Below, in pieces: positions 4,974 to 8,862 of a stretch of DNA of 8,862 bases; the first letter of the stretch is position 1, and each line of letters opens with the position of its first letter. The position numbers and the translations under genes were made by a program. Origin of the DNA: Pseudomonadota bacterium (lineage in GTDB: Bacteria > Pseudomonadota > Alphaproteobacteria > Rhizobiales > Hyphomicrobiaceae); the NCBI GenBank assembly GCA_023387235.1, contig JAEWIJ010000283.1:1-8862 (forward strand), given 5' to 3'. The notes under the pieces are model-generated. The model worked only from the letters and a program-made list of their open reading frames with translations. It did no database searches and was not told the DNA's origin.

Positions 4974-6779
4974 TCACCGCCCGGCCGCGTAGCCCTGCAT
5001 ACCGCGCGGATTGGCGGCAGCGCGGCGGCGCGGCCCCACCTGCGAGGCCGCCGTCAGACGCCCTTCCGACCAGTCGGGGCCAACCTCGACTTTGTGGCCG
5101 CGTCGCTCGAGCTCCTTGATCGTTGCAGGCGGCAGGCGGTTCTCCACCACCACGACACCGGGGCGCGCCGCGCGCGGCCAGAACGAGGCGGGGAAGTGCT
5201 CGATGTGCCAAGCCGGCGCGTCGATCGACTCCTGCATGCTCATGCCCGCATGAACATGGCGCAGGAAGAACTGGGCGCTCCACTGGTCCTGCTGGTCGCC
5301 GCCGGGCGTACCCCAGACCATGTACGGCTTGCCTTCCTTGAGCGCCATGCCGACCGAGAGCGTCGAGCGCGGGCGCTTGCCCGGCATGAGCGATCCGGGC
5401 AGGCCTTCCTCGAGCCAGAACATCTGCGCGCGGCTGCCGAGCGGCCAGCCGAGTTCCGGGATCACCGGCGAGGACGGCAGCCAGCCGCCCGAGGGCGTCG
5501 CGGAGAACATGTTGCCGGCCTGGTCGATGATGTCGATATGGACGGTGTCGCCCTTCGCATTGCCCATGGCGCCGACGGTCGGCTCGCCGGCACCGGCCGC
5601 ACTGATGCCGGGCCGCTCGCTCGACGTCGATTTCACGATGACCTTGCCGTCGTAACCCTCGATGACACCCGGCCGCTGCTCCATGGAGGCATACTGGCCG
5701 ATCATACGGCGGCGGTCCGAGTTGTAGCGCTCGGAAAGCAGGACATCCATGGGCACGTCGGCGAACTTCGGATCGCCGTAGAAAGCTTCGCGATCCGCGT
5801 AGGCGAGTTTCGCCGCCTCGATCCAGATATGGACGAAGTCGGCGCTGGTCGGATCGAGTTTGTCGAGGTCGTAGCCCTTGAGGATGGCGAGCTGCTGGAG
5901 CATGACCGGGCCCTGCGTCCACGGCCCCGGCTTCAGCAGCGTATAGCCGTGATAGTCGAGCGATACCGGCGCCTCGATCGTCGGCAGCCAGCCCGCCATG
6001 TCGGCCCCGGTAAGTACGCCCTTGTGCCGCCGGCCGCTCACGTCCATCACCTCGTTCGTGCGGCAGAACTTGTCGATGGCCTCGGCGACGAAGCCGTGGC
6101 TCCAGGCCTTGCGCGCGCGCTCGATCTCCGCCTCGCGTCCGCCACCGCCGGCCTCGGCCTCGCGCAGAATGCGCTGGTAGGTTTCAGCGTGCGCGGGATT
6201 GCGGAAGAGCGTGCCGGGCTTCGGCACGTCACCGCCCGGCAGATACACAGCTGCCGAGGTCGGCCAGTGCTCGAGAAAGAGCTGCTTCACGGTCGCGATG
6301 GTCGCGCAGCAGCGCTCGACGATCGGATGGCCGCCTTTGGCATAGCCGAGCGACGGCTCGAGCACGTCGCGCAGCCGCATGGTGCCGTAGTCGCGCAGGA
6401 TCATCATGTAGGTTTCGAACGTGCCGGGAATACACGTCGCGAGCAGGCCCGTGCCCGGCACGATGTCGAGGCCGAGGTGATCGCGGTAGTGCGCGATCGT
6501 CGCTCCCGCCGGCGCAGGTCCCTGGCCGCAGATGACCTCCGGCGTACCCTTCTTCGTGTCGTACACGATCACGGGAACATCGCCGCCCGGCCCGCAAAGG
6601 TGCGGCTCCACGACCTGCAGCGTGAAGGCTGCCGCGATGCCCGCGTCGAAGGCATTGCCGCCCTTCTCCAGGATCGACATGCCGACCGCGGTCGCGATCC
6701 AGTGCGTGGTCGCGCAGACGCCGAACGTGCCTTCGATCTCGGGGCGCGTCGTGAAGGGGCCTGCGTTGATGTTAGCCAT
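4974..6779 (-). CDS. Gamma-glutamyltransferase family (Ntn-hydrolase) protein
   Basis: A 601-residue member of the GGT superfamily, which matures by self-cleavage into large and small subunits. The likely cleavage site and nucleophile is Thr412 in 'GDTVHIDIIDQAGNMFSAT' (residues 410-428), equivalent to the TTH site of E. coli GGT. This predicts subunits of about 411 and 190 residues. Other family landmarks are 'GGNAFDAGIAAAFTLQVVEPHLCGPGGD' around 40-67, 'IPGTF' (117-121), 'PGKRPRSTLS' (466-475) and 'WGTPGGDQQ' (489-497). No signal peptide is present, unlike periplasmic GGT. Several residues that hold the glutamyl group in E. coli GGT appear replaced (see findings), so a glutathione hydrolase label is unsafe; a related acylase or amidohydrolase is possible. 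GAGG five bases before the ATG supports the start. Confidence 0.9.
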   Translation of the reverse strand: MANINAGPFTTRPEIEGTFGVCATTHWIATAVGMSILEKGGNAFDAGIAAAFTLQVVEPHLCGPGGDVPVIVYDTKKGTPEVICGQGPAPAGATIAHYRDHLGLDIVPGTGLLATCIPGTFETYMMILRDYGTMRLRDVLEPSLGYAKGGHPIVERCCATIATVKQLFLEHWPTSAAVYLPGGDVPKPGTLFRNPAHAETYQRILREAEAGGGGREAEIERARKAWSHGFVAEAIDKFCRTNEVMDVSGRRHKGVLTGADMAGWLPTIEAPVSLDYHGYTLLKPGPWTQGPVMLQQLAILKGYDLDKLDPTSADFVHIWIEAAKLAYADREAFYGDPKFADVPMDVLLSERYNSDRRRMIGQYASMEQRPGVIEGYDGKVIVKSTSSERPGISAAGAGEPTVGAMGNAKGDTVHIDIIDQAGNMFSATPSGGWLPSSPVIPELGWPLGSRAQMFWLEEGLPGSLMPGKRPRSTLSVGMALKEGKPYMVWGTPGGDQQDQWSAQFFLRHVHAGMSMQESIDAPAWHIEHFPASFWPRAARPGVVVVENRLPPATIKELERRGHKVEVGPDWSEGRLTAASQVGPRRRAAANPRGMQGYAAGR

Positions 6780-7007
6780 GAAACCTCGCTCCCGCGAAAA
6801 TCAGTAGTTCTCCGTAGAGACAATGTACCCGTGAATCAGGCCCGATGTCGTCAACCCTTCTGTGCACCGACGCCATGCAGCCGGACGGTGGGGTCAAGTT
6901 CACGTGAGGCAACTGCTTTTGGGGTTCGAACGGGCGTATTTGCGTGCTAACACAATTCGTATGCGCTCAGAGCCGCAAGCTACGGGTAAATAAGGAGTAA
7001 ACTCACA
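6780..7007. promoter_or_regulatory. Divergent intergenic region, GGT-like / L,D-transpeptidase
   Basis: This 228-bp region separates two divergent genes and should contain both promoters. I can point to the two ribosome binding sites: GAGG on the minus strand before 6779, and AAGGAG at 6992-6997 before the ATG at 7008. The stretch from about 6910 to 7005 is richer in A/T than the flanks, as expected of a promoter. No convincing -35/-10 pair or operator stands out. Confidence 0.4.
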
Positions 7008-7685
7008 ATGTTTCGTGCCGCGTTGGCGCTCACGATGGTGTGCGCCCTGGCCCCGCCTGCGTTTGCGCAGGAGTGGTGGATGCCCTGGAGCCGACAGGGT
7101 TACCGTGCCCCCTCGTACGAAGCCCCCCGGTACGATGAAGACCGCTACGGCCCACGCCCGCGCCCAATGGGCCAGCAGCTCATGAGCGGCGGTCCGCGCC
7201 CGAGCGTTTCGCCGGCGCGACCGAGCCACATCTCTATGAGCAGCAGCTATGCTCCGGGCACCATCGTCATCGATACGTCGGCCCGCAAGCTCTACCTCGT
7301 GCAATCGTCGCGGGATGCGCTCGTCTATCCGATCTCCGTCGGCCGCGAGGGCTTCACCTGGACGGGAACCGAGCGCATCAGCCGCGTTGCCGACTGGCCC
7401 GACTGGCATCCGCCCGCTGAAATGCGCCAGCGCCAGCCGCATCTGCCGGTGAAGATGACCGGCGGCGTGTACAATCCGCTCGGTGCCAAGGCGCTGTACC
7501 TCGGCAACTCGCTCTATCGCATCCACGGCACGGACGATGCCCGCACGATCGGACGCGCGACATCCTCGGGCTGCTTCCGCATGACGAACGGCCACGTGAC
7601 CGATCTCGCACGGCGCGTCGGCGTCGGCACGACGGTCGTGGTCGTGAACCGTCTCAACGGGCGCACGGCCCGCGTCGGCGACTGA
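7008..7685 (+). CDS. Secreted L,D-transpeptidase (YkuD domain)
   Basis: A 225-residue exported enzyme that should form or edit 3-3 peptidoglycan cross-links, or attach proteins to peptidoglycan, in the periplasm. Residues 1-20 are a typical Sec signal peptide ending AFA before Gln21. Residues 21-80 are a low-complexity linker rich in Tyr, Arg and Pro. The YkuD domain starts near 'GTIVIDTSARKLYLV' (84-98) and ends near residue 215. The catalytic motif is complete: His173-Gly174, then SSGCFRM (186-192) with nucleophile Cys189 and Arg191. Phe190 replaces the more common Ile, a variant I recall as usual in Rhizobiales homologues. AAGGAG ten bases upstream supports the start. The gene is followed by a strong terminator, so it is probably transcribed alone. 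Confidence 0.93.
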   Translation: MFRAALALTMVCALAPPAFAQEWWMPWSRQGYRAPSYEAPRYDEDRYGPRPRPMGQQLMSGGPRPSVSPARPSHISMSSSYAPGTIVIDTSARKLYLVQSSRDALVYPISVGREGFTWTGTERISRVADWPDWHPPAEMRQRQPHLPVKMTGGVYNPLGAKALYLGNSLYRIHGTDDARTIGRATSSGCFRMTNGHVTDLARRVGVGTTVVVVNRLNGRTARVGD

Positions 7686-7714
7686 GCAACAATACAATCC
7701 CACCTCGACAGCGC

Positions 7715-7749
7715 ACACCCCGCCTCCAGCAGGCGGGGTGTTTTGCTTT
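7715..7749 (+). terminator. Rho-independent terminator after the L,D-transpeptidase
   Basis: A perfect 11-bp G/C-rich stem (7715-7725 pairing with 7731-7741) encloses a 5-base CCAGC loop and runs straight into TTTTGCTTT. It lies 30 bases past the stop codon. This is a textbook intrinsic terminator and separates the L,D-transpeptidase from the aquaporin gene. Confidence 0.92.
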
Positions 7750-7822
7750 CGGCCAATGCATTCACAAAGCGCACTGACTCGGCTATCGCAGGTGCCTGAA
7801 CCTTGCGACCGAGGAGACGCCC

Positions 7823-8491
7823 ATGGGCACACGTGAGCTTACGGCGGAAGCCGCCGGCACGTTCGCGCTCGTGCTTGCCCTCTGCGGCACGCTGTTATTG
7901 GCGCCGCCAGCCATCGCGCCGCTCGCTGCCGCGCTCGCGACCGGCTGCGTGGTCGTCGCCATGATGTCGGCATTCAGTCCCATCTCCGGCGCGCACCTCA
8001 ATCCAGCGATCACGCTCGGCCTGATCGCGGCGGGGCGGCTCGACTCGAGCCGGGCACCGCTGATGATCCTCGCGCAATGCGTTGGCGCCCTTGCCGCTCT
8101 CGGCCTCCTCGCACTCGTCGTCGCCGGCGCGGTCGCGCCACCGAAGGGCGGACTTTCCGCCGTTGCGAACGGCTACGGGCGCTCTTACGGGCTCGCCGCC
8201 GTGTTCGCCGTGGAGATGGCGGCGACGGCCGTTCTGGTGCTCGTCGTCGTCGGCATGGGCGGCCGGCGCGCACCGGCGACGCTGGCGCCGCTCGCCGTCG
8301 GCTTCGCGACCGTTGCCCTCTATCTGCTGGCGATCCCGGTCTCGGGCGGCGGACTCAATCCCGCGCGCAGTCTCGCGGCGGCGGTTTTCGCCGGCACGGA
8401 GGCCCTGCTCCAGCTCTGGATGTTCTGGGTCGCGCCGATCCTCGGGGCCGTGCTCGGTGGCGTTATCGGCCGCCTCGTGACGGACGACTGA
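7823..8491 (+). CDS. Aquaporin / MIP family channel
   Basis: A 222-residue inner-membrane channel with the MIP two-repeat plan and about six membrane helices (near 7-27, 33-51, 81-104, 122-146, 152-173, 196-216). Both pore motifs are intact: SGAHLNPAITLG (NPA at 60-62) and GGLNPARSL (NPA at 179-181), the latter with the filter arginine Arg182. The length and the motif 'LQLWMFWVAPILGAVLGG' (196-213) are AqpZ-like rather than GlpF-like. However, three of the four aromatic/arginine filter positions differ from E. coli AqpZ (see findings), so water specificity and the aqpZ name are not assured. GAGGAG (7811-7816) six bases before the ATG fixes the start. The preceding terminator implies its own promoter in 7750-7810, which I cannot identify. 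Confidence 0.92.
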   Translation: MGTRELTAEAAGTFALVLALCGTLLLAPPAIAPLAAALATGCVVVAMMSAFSPISGAHLNPAITLGLIAAGRLDSSRAPLMILAQCVGALAALGLLALVVAGAVAPPKGGLSAVANGYGRSYGLAAVFAVEMAATAVLVLVVVGMGGRRAPATLAPLAVGFATVALYLLAIPVSGGGLNPARSLAAAVFAGTEALLQLWMFWVAPILGAVLGGVIGRLVTDD

Positions 8492-8516
8492 GCACTTCGG
8501 CGCGCCTTGAAGTGCT
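8491..8516 (+). terminator. Hairpin after the aquaporin gene
   Basis: AGCACTTC (8491-8498, overlapping the last base of the stop codon) pairs perfectly with GAAGTGCT (8509-8516). The loop GGCGCGCCTT contains a self-complementary GGCGCGCC. No T-run follows, so it may stabilise the mRNA end or act with Rho rather than terminate alone. Confidence 0.4.
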
Positions 8517-8587
8517 GCCCCGGCGGGATCATCTGCTACTTTGGTCCAAACAGCGTTGGCCAAGTCCCTGGCCGCAGGAGTGTTTCG

Positions 8588-8862
8588 ATGTCCATCCGCC
8601 CCCGACTGCTGGCGCCGGCCGTCCTCGTCGTCCTCGCCGCGCTTCCTGCCTCGGCGCAGCCCCGCGAGATCCCCGGCCGCTTCACCATGCAGCCCATAGA
8701 GGGCGGCTTTCTCCGCCTCGACACCCAGACAGGCGCCGTCTCTACCTGCCGCGCTGGCGCGGAGAACCTCGTGCTCTGCCAGCCGGCGCAGGAGGCGCAG
8801 CAGAGCCTTGCGCGGGAGATCGCCCGCCTGCGCGCGGAGAACGACGGCCTCAGGGCCGAGGT
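8588..8862 (+). CDS. Secreted protein with heptad-like C-terminal segment (partial, 3' end outside window)
   Basis: An open frame of 91 complete codons runs to the window edge without a stop. ATG at 8588 is preceded by AGGAG (8576-8580) at seven bases. Residues 1-23 form a Sec signal peptide (MSIRPRLL then a hydrophobic core, ending ASA before Gln24). Then comes 'GRFTMQPIEGGFLRLDTQTG' (30-49), with two cysteines at 54 and 64 that could form a disulfide. From about residue 68 a Gln/Glu/Leu/Arg-rich segment (LAREIARLRAENDGLRAE) has heptad spacing typical of a coiled coil. The pattern recalls a small uncharacterised envelope protein family in Rhizobiales, in which a 'GGFLRLDxxTGAVSxC' block precedes a coiled coil (memory, no name). 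The function is unknown and the full length cannot be judged. Confidence 0.8.
   Translation, partial: MSIRPRLLAPAVLVVLAALPASAQPREIPGRFTMQPIEGGFLRLDTQTGAVSTCRAGAENLVLCQPAQEAQQSLAREIARLRAENDGLRAE

Noticed and set aside
4971..6950. A 659-codon open frame on the plus strand, antisense to the GGT-like gene
   Set aside because: Its product is Arg/Ala/His-rich with no recognisable motif, and it mirrors a gene with clear family landmarks. Long antisense frames are expected in DNA this rich in G+C.
6900..7832. A 310-codon minus-strand frame opposite the L,D-transpeptidase
   Set aside because: It runs through a strong plus-strand terminator and a gene with a complete YkuD active site; its product has no family features.
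7895..8563. A 222-codon minus-strand frame opposite the aquaporin
   Set aside because: It is a hydrophilic, charged product antisense to a channel with both NPA motifs, a typical high-GC shadow.

Overview
The window is high-GC chromosomal DNA, almost certainly from an alphaproteobacterium and most likely from the Hyphomicrobiales (Rhizobiales). The reasons are a DUF2948 gene (a family I know mainly from alphaproteobacteria), the palindromic repeat at positions 1-40 of a kind scattered through Rhizobiales intergenic DNA, the L,D-transpeptidase with a SSGCFRM active site, and strong G/C bias at third codon positions. I see no phage, CRISPR, IS or obvious defence locus. The window reads mostly as housekeeping and metabolic genes, with one small foreign-looking insert behind a tRNA.

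Layout. At the left edge is an intergenic palindrome, then a DUF2948 gene on the minus strand (91-543). Divergent from it is a three-gene plus-strand cluster: an SDR oxidoreductase (751-1536), adenine phosphoribosyltransferase apt (TTG start, 1574-2104) and an FAD-dependent geranylgeranyl-reductase-family oxidoreductase (2116-3186). The last two are 11 bp apart. Next come a possible tRNA promoter and a complete tRNA-Val(GAC) with encoded CCA (3300-3374). Behind the tRNA lies a visibly AT-richer patch (about 3375-4037) with one unrecognised 135-residue protein that uses rare codons. Two minus-strand genes follow: an FkbM-family methyltransferase (4076-4876) and a gamma-glutamyltransferase-family (Ntn-hydrolase) protein (4974-6779). 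The right side is on the plus strand: a secreted L,D-transpeptidase (7008-7685) closed by a strong intrinsic terminator (7715-7749), an aquaporin/MIP channel (7823-8491), and the start of a secreted protein with a heptad-like segment (from 8588, running off the window).

How they work together. Adenine salvage (apt) is probably co-transcribed with two redox enzymes whose substrates cannot be read from sequence. The L,D-transpeptidase, the aquaporin and the last protein are envelope proteins, but each has its own ribosome binding site and at least the first is separated by a terminator, so they look like neighbours rather than one system. The FkbM and GGT-like genes share a strand but are 97 bp apart.

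Most worth a second look: the selectivity-filter residues of the aquaporin, the substrate-pocket residues of the GGT-like enzyme, and the low-GC orphan gene behind tRNA-Val. I did not find convincing evidence for a new multi-gene system.
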